Below, piece by piece: positions 1 to 12,825 of a DNA stretch of 64,000 nt. Where the stretch lies: assembly GCA_028564925.1 (NCBI GenBank), contig CM053029.1, positions 186,263,545 to 186,327,544 on the forward strand. The letters run 5' to 3'. This DNA comes from Lithobates sylvaticus (Eukaryota > Chordata > Amphibia > Anura > Ranidae). The notes beneath the pieces were generated by a model. It saw nothing but the letters and a program-made list of their open reading frames with translations. It was not told the origin of the DNA and ran no database searches. Position 1 is the first letter of the stretch; each line of letters begins with the position of its first letter. The position numbers were made by a program, and so were the translations under genes.

Positions 1-343
1 CTTTCCTCTGCTATCAGCATGAATCACTTCTGACAAGTTTTCCTGACACCAAGAGAAAAATGGTGACAGGGGAGGGACCCCAGCTAATTGACAACCTCAG
101 CTCTGTGCCTGTGTCCTCCAATCAGCTGTCAGAGGTCTCCTCACTTAGCAGATTGTAACTTCATCTTTCCACCCCTTTTTTTCTGAACTCTCAGACAAGC
201 TTATAAATTCAGCACTTTGAACGGATGTAGAGAAGAGAAGACTAAAGATAGACAGATACAATTTATGCAGGAGGATTTGTGTATAACCTGAGAATAGTCA
301 CTTTACTAGGTATACAGTATGTAAGCGTTTACAACCACTTTAA
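1..343. mobile_element. TTAA-type MITE, right-hand part
   Basis: The segment ends in GTTTACAACCACTTTAA, the inverted form of the TTAAAGTGGTTGTAAAC terminus that recurs in frog TTAA-flanked MITEs. The left end lies outside the window. No coding sequence is seen. The TTAA end would suit piggyBac or Kolobok mobilisation; family assignment is inference from the terminus only. Confidence 0.45.
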
Positions 344-1054
344 TACTATTATATGAAAGAACACATCCATGGGATCCCTGTAGAAGAGTATGCTCTTGCC
401 CTCAGCCCACTAGAATGATTGTTGATAACTGTGAGAGACAGTCCAAGGTAGGTATGGATCAGGAGCAGAGGGCCAAAGTTGGTCAGACAGGAAATGAAGG
501 TTGGCTCAAGATCGCTGATGCGGTTTCAAAGGTTTATATTGTGAGGATGCAAGTTTGCGGGAAATTGAGAGTAATCTCTTTCAACACAACAGAAGACTTG
601 CTCAAATGTGGGAATGAAAAGGAAAAGCTGGAGTTCAACTTTAACGAATGGAAATCTGAGTTTAATAGATGGAGGTTAAGAAAACACCTGTGGCATTAAT
701 CAAATTCTTTCCTTCCAGACATAAGAGAAAACGTATGTAATGCTTGTTGGACAAAGACACCGACCACTCCAGAGGTGTTGATTACGACTGTTCACATCGA
801 AAGGCCTCAGAGGACAAAGAGGTTAATGCAGCTAATGACAGATGGAAACCACCACTATGCAGAATTAGAAGAGGGTGTTTTTGTATGTATGCACACATTC
901 GTTCTCTCTGTCTAATTAAAAATAAAATAGTATTAAAAAAAACAGTGTAAAGGTCACTAGCATGGGATAGTGAAACATTTGCTATAAATCACAGAGAAAA
1001 TATAGTTTATGGTGACCCAAGAACACAAAATTTAATATATTTCAGCTTACCAGT
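344..1054. other. Unassigned stretch
   Basis: I recognise no element here. One open frame of 94 codons (415-699, plus strand) has a charged product with no motif I know, no convincing splice or promoter context and no repeat partner in the window. It could be a decayed exon, a processed copy or chance. The 3' part is AT-rich. Confidence 0.3.
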
Positions 1055-2411
1055 TTAACCACCTCAATACAGGGCACTTACACCCCCTTCCTGCCCAGAC
1101 CAATTTTCAGCTTGCAGCACTCTCACACTTTGAATGACAATTACTCAGTCATGCAACACTGTACCTATATGAAATATGCATCCTTTTTTTTCACACAAAT
1201 AGAGCTTTCTTTTGGTGGTATTTAATCACTAGTGGGTTTTTTATTTTTTGTGCTATAAATAAAAAAAGCCCATAAATTTTGTGAAAAAAATGCCTTTTTC
1301 TTTGTTTCTGTCATAAAATTTTGCTAATTAGTAATTTTTCTTCATACATTTTGGCCAAAATTTATACCGCTACATATCTTTGATAAAAATAACCCAAATT
1401 AGTGTATATTATTTGGTCTTTGTAAAAGTTGTAGAGTCTACAAACTATGGTGCCAATCACTGAAAATTGATCACATCTGATCAGGCCTTCAGTACATGAG
1501 GTGAATCTCATTTCTTGAGACACTAGCAAGTCAGGAAAGTACAAATATCCCCCCCCCCCCCCAATGACCCCTTTTTAGAAAGTAGACATTCCAATGTATT
1601 AAGTAAGTAGCATGGTGAGTTTTTTTTAAGCTGTAATTTTTTTCCCACAATTCTTTGCAAAATTAAGATGTTTTTTTCATTTTTTTTTTTACTAAATTGT
1701 CATATTATCAGGTTATTTCTCAAACACAGCATATGCATACAACAAATTACACCCCAAAATACATTCAGCTACTCTTCCCGAGTATGGCGATACCACAGGT
1801 GTGAGACTTTTACACAGCCTGGCCACATACAAAGGCCCAACATTGAAGTAGCACCTTCAGGCGTTCTACGAGCATAAATGACACATCTCATTTCTCAACC
1901 ACCTATTACACTTCTGAAGGCCCTGGAGCACCGGTACAATGGAATTGCCAACAAAATGACCCTATTTTGGAAAGCAAATACCCCAATGTATAATCTATGA
2001 AGCATAATGAGTCTTTTGAATGGTTCATTTTTTTCCAGAAGTTTTTGGAAAATGTGGAAAAAAAATGAAAACGCATTTTTTTTTAAACAAAGTTGTACAT
2101 TTTTAAGATATTTAGAACACATACCATGTATATAGCAAAAATTACACCCCAAAATACATTCTGCTACTCTTCCCGAGTATGGCAATACCACATGTGTGAG
2201 ACTTTTACACAGCGTGGTCACATACAGAGGCCCAACATTGAAGTAGTACCTTCAGGCGTTCTAGAAGCATAAATTACACATCTCATTTCGTTCCTACCTA
2301 TCACACTTTTGAAGGTCCTTGAGCACCAGGACAATGGAATTACCCACAGAATGACCCCATTTTGGAAAGCAAACACCCCAACGTATATTCTATGAGGTAT
2401 GGACTGCAAAT

Positions 2412-3044
2412 AGGTACTCGGGTACTCTGATGGGCTGGTGACAGGTACTCGGGTGCTCTGATGGCCTGGTAACAGGTACTCGGGTACTCTGATGGCCTGG
2501 TAACAGGTACTCTGATGGCCTGGTGACAGGTACTCGGGTACTCTGATGGCCTGGTGACAGGTACTTGGGTACTCTGATGGCCTGGTGACAGGTACTCGGG
2601 TACTCTGATGGGCTACAGATAGGTACTCGGGTACTCTGATGGGCTGGTGACTGGTATTCGGGTACTCTAAAGGTCGGTGACAGGTACTCAGGTAGTCGGT
2701 ACTCATATGAACTGTGACAGGTACTCATATGGACTGTGACAGGTACTCAGGTACTCGGGTACTCATATGGACTGTGACAGGTACTCAGGTACTCTGGTAC
2801 TCATATGGACTGTGACAGGTACTCAGGAACTCACATGGACTGTGACAGGTACTCAGGTACTCAGATGAACTGTAACAGGTACTCGGGTACTCAGATGGAC
2901 TGTGACATGTACTCGGGTACTCAGATGGACTGTGACAGGTACTTGGGTACTCAGATGGACTGTGACAGGTACTCGGGTACTCTGATGGACTGTGACAGGT
3001 ACTCGGATGGGTGGTGACAGGTACTTTGATGGGTGGTGACAGGT
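2412..3044. repeat. Minisatellite, about 30-31 bp unit, some 20 copies
   Basis: The unit reads GGTACTCGGGTACTC followed by GATGGCCTGGTGACA in the left half and by a GATGGACTGTGACA form in the right half, so there are two sub-families with a switch near 2700. Both strands stay open through the array, giving spurious tyrosine-, serine- and proline-rich frames that I do not regard as genes. The array lies wholly inside the TTAA element copy 1. Confidence 0.9.
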
Positions 3045-3090
3045 CCTCTTTATTGGGGGGGGGCAATCAGTGTGATTGGTGTACATTGTA

Positions 3091-3175
3091 AGCGGTAATG
3101 AGATGTTACCGCAATCTCCTTCTCACACACGATCGGTGTGTGAGGAGGAGAACCCGGTAACATCTCGTTACCGCT
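3091..3175. repeat. Long imperfect hairpin inside TTAA element copy 1
   Basis: The left arm AGCGGTAATGAGATGTTACC pairs with GGTAACATCTCGTTACCGCT at the right, with inner CTCACACACG/CGTGTGTGAG pairing around GATC. A hairpin of unrelated sequence sits in the same relative place in copies 2 and 3. Confidence 0.7.
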
Positions 3176-3599
3176 CTATGTTTATATTTAGTGACCGGCT
3201 GTGAAAGGATCACAGCTGATCACGTTGTAAACAGCCGCTGGCCAATGGCTGTTTACCATCGTCAGTGACGAGCAGTGTTCCCGGAAACACACTGCCACCG
3301 ACGTGCATGCGCAGCGCGTTTGCGCGCATGCGCCGTGCAAAGTGGGGCGGTACCATCTGTGATCGGATGTGACTTCATCACGGCTTATCACATGGTAAAC
3401 AGCTATGCGCAATGGCTGTTCACCCCCCTCAGTGGTGAGCGATGTCTCTGTGACACGTCGCCACCGAAGGAACAGGGATGCGCACACACGATCGCGTGCA
3501 TTCCCTGTTTAAATGGACGAACATCATATGACGCCCGCCCAGAACGAGAGCCACGCTGCCTGGCCGTCATATGACGGCCAGTGGGCGGCAAGCGGTTAA

Positions 3600-4690
3600 A
3601 GATATGTTGGCTCTATTTATTTTTGTTTTTCAGACTTTATTCCTATACATCCTCTGGATGATCCTGCCACTAACTCAATTCTTGTTGTTGGGTGAAAACA
3701 CTCACTCATTATGCTCTATCTATGTAGAAGCAGTATTGTAACACTAGGACAGGAAGTATTTCAGGGCTACAGGACCCCCCCCCCCCTCCTTTCATCATCT
3801 CCATAACATAGGGGGAGGTGTTCTGTAGTTCACTATAAGTCTTGAGCACTATGAGTCTTTTTTTTTTTTTGTCACACTTATTGAACAGATATAGCAAAAT
3901 ACATTTAATAGTTGACAGGCCAAATGAGAGAAAATAGGAGAAAATAACGACAGTAATCGTTTTAGACACACTTTAAAGTAAATGGTGCAGAGTGCAGCAG
4001 AACCTTCCTACATGCACATCCGACTATTATCACAAATCCCAAAAATAAGGTGTTTATTCTTCATTGTAGGACCACATATGTCAGAAGCAGTTTGGCGTAT
4101 ATGGTTCAGCTTTCCTTCTTTTATATAAAATAAATTAAGGAGCAGCACTAGAGGTACAATATTTCCATTCTCGTGGATGTTTGCCTGTAACGGATTGCTG
4201 TTCTGTGCTCAGCAGTTGGGAAAGGAACGCCTGAATAGCGCGCTGCCTAGAGCGGCGTTTTGCTACTGGAACATGTGTAAATTAGCCTTTCCGGCATCTG
4301 TTTGGATGTGCTTTATGTAATAACGCTGAACAGTTAACCAGGCCATGAGTAGTTATTCCTGCTAGATGTGAGTAGGAAAGGTTAACTAATAAAGATCTAG
4401 GACTTCATCTTTATAAAACAGTACCTGGACACTCCACTGCAATCTTTCACATGGCAGCATTTAGGTCTGTTCTTACATACAATCAGGCAGGCATGGTTTC
4501 CTGATCAGTGTTTAATTTACAGCCTTTTGTATAGTCCCTAAAAGGCAAATCTGCAGTAGATCGCTTTTCAGAATGCAACCGCTGTCAAACGTTAAAGCCG
4601 ACCGTTACCCTAAATTATATCTTGTTCTGGCTTGTCTACTTTCCCCTCCCTCTCTAACTAATGGATATTATTTTTCCTAACAGATTTTAT
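3600..4690. other. No gene seen; fragment of a TTAA-type MITE
   Basis: About 3660-3976 is a reverse-complement relative of 47330-47600: both carry the CTACAGAAC and CCCATGTTATGG / CCTATGTTATGG blocks, and this copy ends in CACTTTAA at 3976. The rest (3977-4690) shows no recognised element; TTAAAGCCGACC near 4595 may be another MITE terminus. Confidence 0.4.
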
Positions 4691-4734
4691 TCACTCTGCA
4701 AAGTAGCAACATCCACTTTTCTCGCCTAGGTAAA

Positions 4735-5200
4735 TAGGCAGGTGCAGTCTACTTTCTCCACGGCAGCTGGCACTCTTCCACAGTGGCACTGTTGCTGGAG
4801 AGGAAGTCTGGAGGAACAGAGATCCTCTATGGTTTCCTGGGTCACTGGGGAAGCTATCCTATTGTGACTCAAGTAGCAATCTTCGGTCAGGCAGAGCCTA
4901 TTTAAGGCCCTGACTCCTGGGTCTTGGCATGCTTTTTGTGAGCTGACAGAGTAGGCACAGGTACCCCATCTGTTAAGTACAGCACTAGAGTTAGGGAAAG
5001 GTTCCTGACAAGAAGGGTAAGCGTAGGGTCGCATCTCTTCTGGGCACATTCCCTGTTGGGCACTAGACGGTCAGGTCTGCTGTTTGCTTCAATACGTTCA
5101 ATAAGTTTTTATTGCACCAGCCTGTGTGAGTTATTGTCTCTGCACCATGCTGCACCCCACATACAGGCAAGACTTTCTCCCTGCCCCTTGCGGAGATGTG
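4735..5200 (+). repeat. Unclassified interspersed repeat R, copy 1
   Basis: From AGGCAGGTGCAGTCTAC to CACCATGCTGCACCCCAC this matches, with many substitutions, the reverse strand of 6160-6720 and the plus strand of 48383-50155. Shared blocks include GGTTTCCTGGGTCACTGGGG, CTATTTAAGG, GGGAAAGGTTCCTGA and GTGTGAGTTATTG. I cannot assign it to a class. It has no coding potential I trust. Confidence 0.6.
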
Positions 5201-6159
5201 ACGCAGGGTTAGTTCCCAAGAGAGCGCTGCTGCATATCTGCACATTCAGTAGGTTTCCAGACATCTTTGCACACACAGGGTTTTTCTAATTGCCTGTTTT
5301 GTTTTTTTGTCCTACAAGAAATTTTTATTTGGACTAATACTCCCCAATCACATGGTCGCAGTGCAGCCCCCATTCACATGAATGGGCAAGTTTGACAGGT
5401 GGTGCCATTGTTGAGGTCAACATGCCACATTAAATTTTTATGCAGCCGTAGTAAGTGAACTATCCTCTCCAGCTGTATGGTAGGCTTTAGGTGGCTGATC
5501 AGGGTCGGTAAAACCATGGCTTGTTTTTACCATCCTCTGGCTGCCCATGTGAAAGAGGTCTAAAACAAAGGTACATAATTATTATTATATTTTTGGATTT
5601 ATACAGTGCCAACAGTTTGCCCTGCTTTTTACATGTCTCCAGTCATACTGGTACAGATGTTTTTAAAAATCTGTATTATTTGTTTCAGTTTCCTTATCAT
5701 GTATATCATTTTTGAAATAGAAGTCATCCCAGCCTCTTTAAAAATGATTTATTTGGCAAATATTAGGGAAACTTCCAAATGAATGTTCACTTAGCAAAGC
5801 AAAAATGTGTTCACAAATCAATGTGGTCAACACTAATAGAAATAAAAATGTAAGGTAGGAAACTTTTTTTTATCAGATATATTTACAAATTCAATTTTTT
5901 TTTCTTTTTCTTTTTTTAAGTGCTTTATTTGTGCTGCAAAATAGCACTTCTGCAATTCTTGCATAGGCAAGAATTTCACCCTGCCACCTGAGCATGGCCA
6001 CTGCATGTCTCGGGTCCTGAGAGAGCCCTGTGGCACATAAGTCCATATGCTGGTTTCCTCGACCATCTGCGCACATAGCAGAGTATCCTGCGCATATGCA
6101 AAGCTTGCCACCAGGGAAGTCCAAAACCTCCCCTGTCTTTGTCCGTGCATGGAAAATTT
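5201..6159. other. Unassigned, with small repeat scraps
   Basis: A short piece around 5590-5635 (TTTATACAGTGCCAACAGTTT) resembles a degenerate common frog repeat with an ATTTATATAGCGCC core. Positions 5925-6000 resemble 4690-4740 on the same strand, so repeat R seems to sit inside a further shared element. Nothing else is recognised. Confidence 0.3.
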
Positions 6160-6720
6160 CCTGTGTATGTGCAGATGTGCCTGTAGGTGGGGTGCAGCGG
6201 CAATAATTCACACAGTCAGGTGCAATATAAATATATACAGTTCACAACAAACCCGGTGGAAAGACTGCCCATCCGGGTGCACTCACGGTTTCCGGCATGT
6301 GAACAGAGTGGGTTCTAGCTGGACTGACAGCGTCTGTAGAGAGAAGCAGAATGCGGCCTGGCCATCTTGCGTCCAATCAGAAAGATGTCAACAAGAGCAG
6401 CTACCCTGCGCTTTCCCTCCTTATCAGGAACCTTTCCCTGCCTCTAGAACTGTTCTTAACAGATGGGATACCTATCCCTACTCTGCCAACTCGAAAAAAT
6501 GCGCACCAAACCTGGGAACTGGGGCCTTAAATAGTCTCTGCCTGACCCAGATGGCTGCTCGAGTCATATGGGGTGGCAGCATCCGACAGGACAACTTCCC
6601 CAGTGACCCAAGAAATCATAGAGAAACCCTGTTCCACTTGACTTCCTCTCTAACAATAGTGCCTTTGCGGAAGAACACCACCTGCAGTGGAGGAAATAGA
6701 TTCCACCTGCCTACGGGCTC
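6160..6720 (-). repeat. Unclassified interspersed repeat R, copy 2 (inverted)
   Basis: This is the reverse-complement partner of 4735-5200 and it keeps the same order of blocks (GTCACTGGGGAAG, CTATTTAAGGCC, AAAGGTTCCTGA, GTGTGAATTATTGCC). A 280-codon open frame on the plus strand (6047-6889) runs antisense through it. That frame matches nothing I know and is disfavoured because the other copies do not keep it. The right edge is uncertain: TGGAACTTCA with TTTAA near 6810 looks like a TTAA-MITE terminus. Confidence 0.55.
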
Positions 6721-6810
6721 TGCCAGGACCCAAAGGCCAGGCAGAGCCCATGGGCACATCTGTCCATGCGCCAAAATGGTGCAGCCACCCTCCATGAAGT
6801 TCCACTTTAA

Positions 6811-7999
6811 GGAACACACTGATAGGAGGAGACAGTTGTGTTACAGGGAGATAAAATCATCAGTTTGCTGCTTCTATTTTGACTGTTAAGTCATCGAATA
6901 GGGGAGAAGTCAAGATCAGCATCTGTAACAAATGCAGCAGAGAAAAATAACAAACAGGGCTGTGCTATGTGGCAGAGTTGTGTAAATGTCAGAACTGGCT
7001 GGACAAATATACAATCCCTTTTGGCAGATACAACAGCCCCCATGTATGTATTTCATCTGAGCATTTAGCTGTTTGCCTGGAGTTTAGCAGAAAAAAAAAA
7101 ACAATAAAAACATTAACCCAAAGTGTTATCATTTTCCTTTAACACTCTCCTGCACGTGATTGGGCACTTCAAGTGAACACCACTTCACTAAGTGTGCATT
7201 TTCTACTCCTTTAGTAAATTACCCCTATGGCATATCTTCACGCTTGTTACTGCAGTATAATCCATCACTGGCCGTACCCTAGTATGTCTACAACATTTCT
7301 GACAATCTGCCGTCTCTGCCCTCCATCAGCTGCTCTCCTTTCCCAGACAAACAGAAACATTATTAATGACTGCACAGGCATTATTTTTAGGATTAATCGG
7401 ACCAAATATGCTGATTTTGTGTTTGTGGAGATAAAAATTATGAATACTATTACAATAGAATAAAAGCGCCCTGCATACTAATCTTTATATATTCCTTTTT
7501 ATGGATCATAAACATATATCCCAGCAGACATAATGTGCTATGTTATGAGACAATAAACTTCAGCTTCCCTAATGGATGGCATAAGCAGGAATTTTCCACC
7601 AAGAGTGAGAATAAGAAATTTTTGTCGTTTGTTTTCTGTTGATTGTTCCAGCCAGAAAATTACTAGATTGTTCTGCGCTCAGATTTAAAGGGACAGTAAA
7701 TATTAGTTACCACTTGGTTTCCATAAAGCAGCCATTAAAGGAAAACGATTGTGCCATATTCAGTCAGTACTTGCTTTCAAGTTATTGCCTTAGAGATATC
7801 TGAAAGTAATTTTCCATGTAATTTTCACATTTGACTTGCTTGTTCTACTTTAGTTTCATGACCATATTTTATACACTAATTTTTAAAGCAGAACTCCAGT
7901 TAACAAAAAAAAGCCAGTAAAAAGAAAAAAAAAAAAGCAGCAATACTCATCTTCACTATGGCGCTGTCCCCCACAATAATTTATTTTCACTACTACATA
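6811..7999. other. No gene seen; end of a TTAA-type MITE next to the Tc1
   Basis: Around 7885 the sequence TTTAAAGCAGAACTCCAG is the start of a common TTAA-MITE terminus, apparently interrupted by the Tc1 insertion at 8000. The remaining kilobase shows no motif, repeat partner or open frame worth calling. Confidence 0.35.
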
Positions 8000-9619
<1,620 letters not shown>

Positions 9620-10806
9620 TAGATGTTGCCAGTCTTCTGAGTTGAATGGCCGTCAATGCCATTTAACCCTTTTCCTTTGAGCCCAGACTTTTATTTACCC
9701 AGCCCCTGGGGAAGCATTATAGACATGTGCGATTCGTTCCGTACGAATTCGTAATTCGTACGAATTTTTCGAAATTCGTACGAATTTACGAATCCGTAGT
9801 ACGAATTTTTTTTAATACGAATTCCGTACGGAATACGAAATTCTGTTTACGAATTTCGTTGCCGAATGATTTGAATGCATTCGAATGCATTCGAATGGAT
9901 TCGAATGAATTCGAATGACAAAGTGTCATTTTTGCAGGAAAAATTTCGTTTACGAATTTGAGCTCCAAATTATTCGAATTCAACTACCAATATCGAATTT
10001 CAACTAATTTGAACTAATTCAATAACCAGACCCTTCAGGTCTGGGATGGATATTAAGGGGGACCCCAGCCAAAAAAAAAATGGCGTAGGGTCCCCCTCAA
10101 AATCCATACCAGACCCTTGAGGACTGGGATGGATTTTAAGGGGAACCCTAGCCAAAAAAAATGGCGTGCCGTCCCCCATAAAATCCATACCAGACCCTTT
10201 ATCCGAGCACGCAACCTGGCAGGCTGCAGGAAAGGAGGGGGGGACGAGAGCGCCCCCCCTCCCGCCTGAACCGTACCAGGCCACATGCCCTCAACATTGG
10301 GAGGATGCTTTGGGGGTCTGAGACCCCTAAAGCACCTTGTCCCCATGTTGATGAGGACAAGGGCCTCTTCCCCACAACCGTGCCCGGTGGTTGTGGGGGT
10401 CTGCGGGCGGGGGGCTTATCGGAATCTGGAAGCCCCCTTTAACAAGGGGACCCCCAGATTCCGGCCCCCCCCCCTGTGTGAAATGGTAAGGGGGTACAAA
10501 AGTACCCCTACCATTTCACCAAAAAAGGTGACAAAATGGTAAAAATGACAGGAGACGGTCTTTGACAATTCCTTTATTAAAATCTTCTTTCTTCTTTCTT
10601 CTGGTCTTCCTTTCTTCATCTTCTCCTTCCGTCATCTTCTCCTTCCGTCATCTTCTTCCATCTTCTTCTTCCTTCGATTCGCTTCTTCTTCCTCCGGTCT
10701 TCTCGTCTTCTCGTCCTTCTCCTCCGGCATCGTCGTCTCTTCTCGCAGGCCGCTCCTCGCAATGGGAGGCTCCCGCTCTGTGAGGCTTCGCTCCGGCTGA
10801 CAGGTC

Positions 10807-10813
10807 TTTTATA
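10807..10813 (-). promoter_or_regulatory. TATA box, left arm of palindrome (outward, minus)
   Basis: TATAAAA on the minus strand, followed by GACCTGTCA, mirrors the right-arm copy at 10926-10932. An AATAAA on the same strand lies at 10573-10578, some 230 bp downstream. A promoter role is inferred from sequence only. Confidence 0.5.
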
Positions 10814-10925
10814 ACGAAGGCACCTGGTGACCCCGCCCCCCCTCTGACGTCATGGGGAAAGCCATAGGGAATTCCACATGACGTCCCCGTGCATCAGAGG
10901 GGGCGGGGTCACCAGGTGCCTTCGT

Positions 10926-10932
10926 TATAAAA
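10926..10932 (+). promoter_or_regulatory. TATA box, right arm of palindrome (outward, plus)
   Basis: TATAAAA, followed by GACCTGTCAGCGGAGC, then a purine-rich tract and AATAAA at 11146-11151. A third copy of the same TATA-to-AATAAA stretch lies at 39978-40230. The longest frame after the right-arm TATA (ATG 11008 to TGA 11122-11124, 38 codons, Glu/Lys/Arg-rich) is not kept in the other copies, so I do not call a protein. Confidence 0.5.
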
Positions 10933-12134
10933 GACCTGTCAGCGGAGCGGAGCCTCACAGAGCGGGAGCCTCCCATTGCGAGGAGCGGCCTGCGAGAAGA
11001 GACGACGATGCCGGACGAGAAGGACGAGAAGACCGGAGGAAGAAGAAGCGAATCGAAGGAAGAAGAAGATGGAAGAAGATGGAAGAAGATGCCGGAAGGA
11101 GAAGATGAAGAAACCGAAGGATGAAGAAAGAAGAAAGAAGATTTTAATAAAGGAATTGTCAAAGACCGTCTCCTGTCATTTTTACCATTTTTGCCACTTT
11201 TTTTGGTGAAATGGTAGGGGTACCCCCTTACCATTTCACACAGGGGGGGGCCGGGATCTGGGGGTCCCCTTGTTAAAGGGGGATTCCAGATTCCGATAAG
11301 CCCCCCGCCCGCAGACCCCCACAACCACCGGGCACGGTTGTGGGGAAGAGGCCCTTGTCCTCATCAACATGGGGACAAGGTGCTTTAGGGGTCAAAGCAT
11401 CCTCCTAATGTTGAGGGCATGTGGCCTGGTACGGTTCAGACGGGAGGGGGGGCGCTCTCGTCCCCCCCTCCTTTCCTGCGGCCTGCCAGGTTGCGTGCTC
11501 GGATAAAGGGTCTGGTATGGATTTTGAGGGGGACCCCACGCCATTTTTTTTTGGCCGGGGTTCCCCTTAAAATCTATCCCAGACCTGAAGGGTCTGGTAT
11601 GGATATTTGGGGGGGACCCCACGCCATTTTTTTTTTGGCTGGGGTCCCCCTTAATATCCATACCAGACCTGAAGGGCCTGGTTATTGAATTTGGGGGGAC
11701 CCCTACGCTTTTTTTTTTTCTGCAAAAATGACACTTTGTCATTCGAATTCATTCGAATTCATTCGTTATATCTGCTATAATAATTTCGTTCAAATTAGTT
11801 GAAATTCGATATTGGTAGTTGGATTTACTAACGATTCGTAACTATTCATAACGATTCGTAACGATTCGTAACTTGAAATTGAAATTTGTAGTTGGATTCG
11901 AATTGTTCTCTGTGTTATGAGAACCAACAATTCATTAGCCGCGTTAACGATTCGTAACGATTCGTAACGATTCGTAACTTTACTAACGATTCGTAAAAAA
12001 AATTACGATTCGTCCGAATTTCGTATTTCGTACGAATTCGAACGGAATTTCGTACACGAATTACGAATTTTTTTATATACGAAACGGGACGAAACGAAAC
12101 AAATTTTTTGACAGTTCCCATGTCTAAAGCATTA

Positions 12135-12302
12135 TCACATTAACCTGGGTATACTATACTACTACTGTATTACGCTACACTGTAATACACGAGTCATTCG
12201 CTGCAGCAGTAAGGACTGACTTGCCATTGCTTTTGGAGAAGAGGGAAGACCTTTGATGTCAACAGACTGAATAGAGGACCCTCAAAAAAAGGTACATATA
12301 TA
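12135..12302. other. Short spacer
   Basis: Sequence between the hAT-like element's target duplication and the next Tc1 end; nothing recognised. Confidence 0.4.
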
Positions 12303-12673
12303 CAGTATCTCACAAAAGTGAGTACACCCCTCGCATTTTTGTAAATATTTTATTATATCTTTTCATGTGACAACACTGAAGAAATTACACTTTGCTACAA
12401 TGTAAAATAGTAAGTGTAGAGCTTGTATAATAGTGTAATTTTGCTGTCCCATCAAAATAACTCAACGCACAGTCATTAATGTCTAAACCGCTGGCAAAAA
12501 AGTTAGTACACCCCTAAGTGAAAATGTCCAAATTGGGTCCAAAGTGTCAATATTTTGTGTGGCCACCATTATTTTCCAGCACTGCCTTAACCTTCTTGCG
12601 CATGGAGTTTACCAGAGCTCCACAGGTTGGCACTGGAGTCCTCTTCCACTCCTGTATGACGACATTGCGGAGC
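12303..12673 (-). mobile_element. Tc1-type transposon fragment, 3' end
   Basis: It begins after TA with CAGTATCTCACAAAAGTGAG, a well-known Tc1-type terminus, and runs through CCACCATTATTTTCCAGC and CGCATGGAGTTTACCAGAGC, the antisense of a transposase C-terminal region. Homology stops near 12673, so the 5' half and the other terminus are missing. The transposase would read on the minus strand. Confidence 0.75.
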
Positions 12674-12825
12674 GAAAGGGAACCAAATAACACTTACCAA
12701 CTTCCACCTTATGGTGGTACAGGATATAGAGGGACTCCCCCTCCCCAATATAAAGAGTCACATAGGCTACACAGGAGTCACAATTTAATGCATCCACACA
12801 AAATAGATATCAACACAAAGTAGAT

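Larger units (their letters stand above)
1055..3599 (+). mobile_element. TTAA-flanked non-autonomous element, copy 1 (expanded)
   Basis: It starts TTAACCACCTCAATAC and ends GGCAAGCGGTTAA, so both ends carry TTAA followed by an inverted CC(A/G)C(C/T)T terminus. Three more copies occur in the window (25672-26682, 53146-54066 and a partial one at 63182-63417). All share a block around ATAGAGCTTTCTTTTGG near the left end. This copy is about 2.5 times longer than the others because of an internal duplication (about 1765-1877 repeated at 2145-2275) and a minisatellite at 2412-3044. No transposase is present. TTAA duplication is typical of piggyBac and Kolobok transposons; which one moved it cannot be told from this copy. 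Confidence 0.75.
9720..12126. mobile_element. Palindromic (foldback) hAT-like non-autonomous element
   Basis: The ends are TAGACATG and CATGTCTA, flanked by an exact 8-bp duplication AAGCATTA (9712-9719 and 12127-12134). TAG...CTA ends with an 8-bp duplication are the hAT signature. Almost the whole element is an inverted repeat centred near 10868. Each arm runs outward through a GC-rich centre, a TATA box, a purine-rich tract, AATAAA, a GGGGTCCCC-rich module and then AT-rich GAATTCGTA-type repeats near the ends. Arms differ by small indels and substitutions. No transposase is present, so it would depend on an hAT enzyme supplied elsewhere. Confidence 0.88.

Noticed and set aside
415-699. 94-codon open frame as a host exon
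   Set aside because: No recognisable motif, no clear splice sites, no partner; left as unassigned.
2218-3086. Several Tyr/Ser/Pro-rich frames on both strands
   Set aside because: They are translations of the minisatellite, whose unit lacks stops in most frames.
6047-6889. 280-codon plus-strand frame
   Set aside because: Runs antisense through repeat R and is not kept in the other copies.
11008-11124. Short Glu/Lys/Arg-rich protein after the TATA box in the palindrome
   Set aside because: The equivalent frame diverges in the left arm and in the copy at 40075, so the tract looks purine-rich rather than coding.
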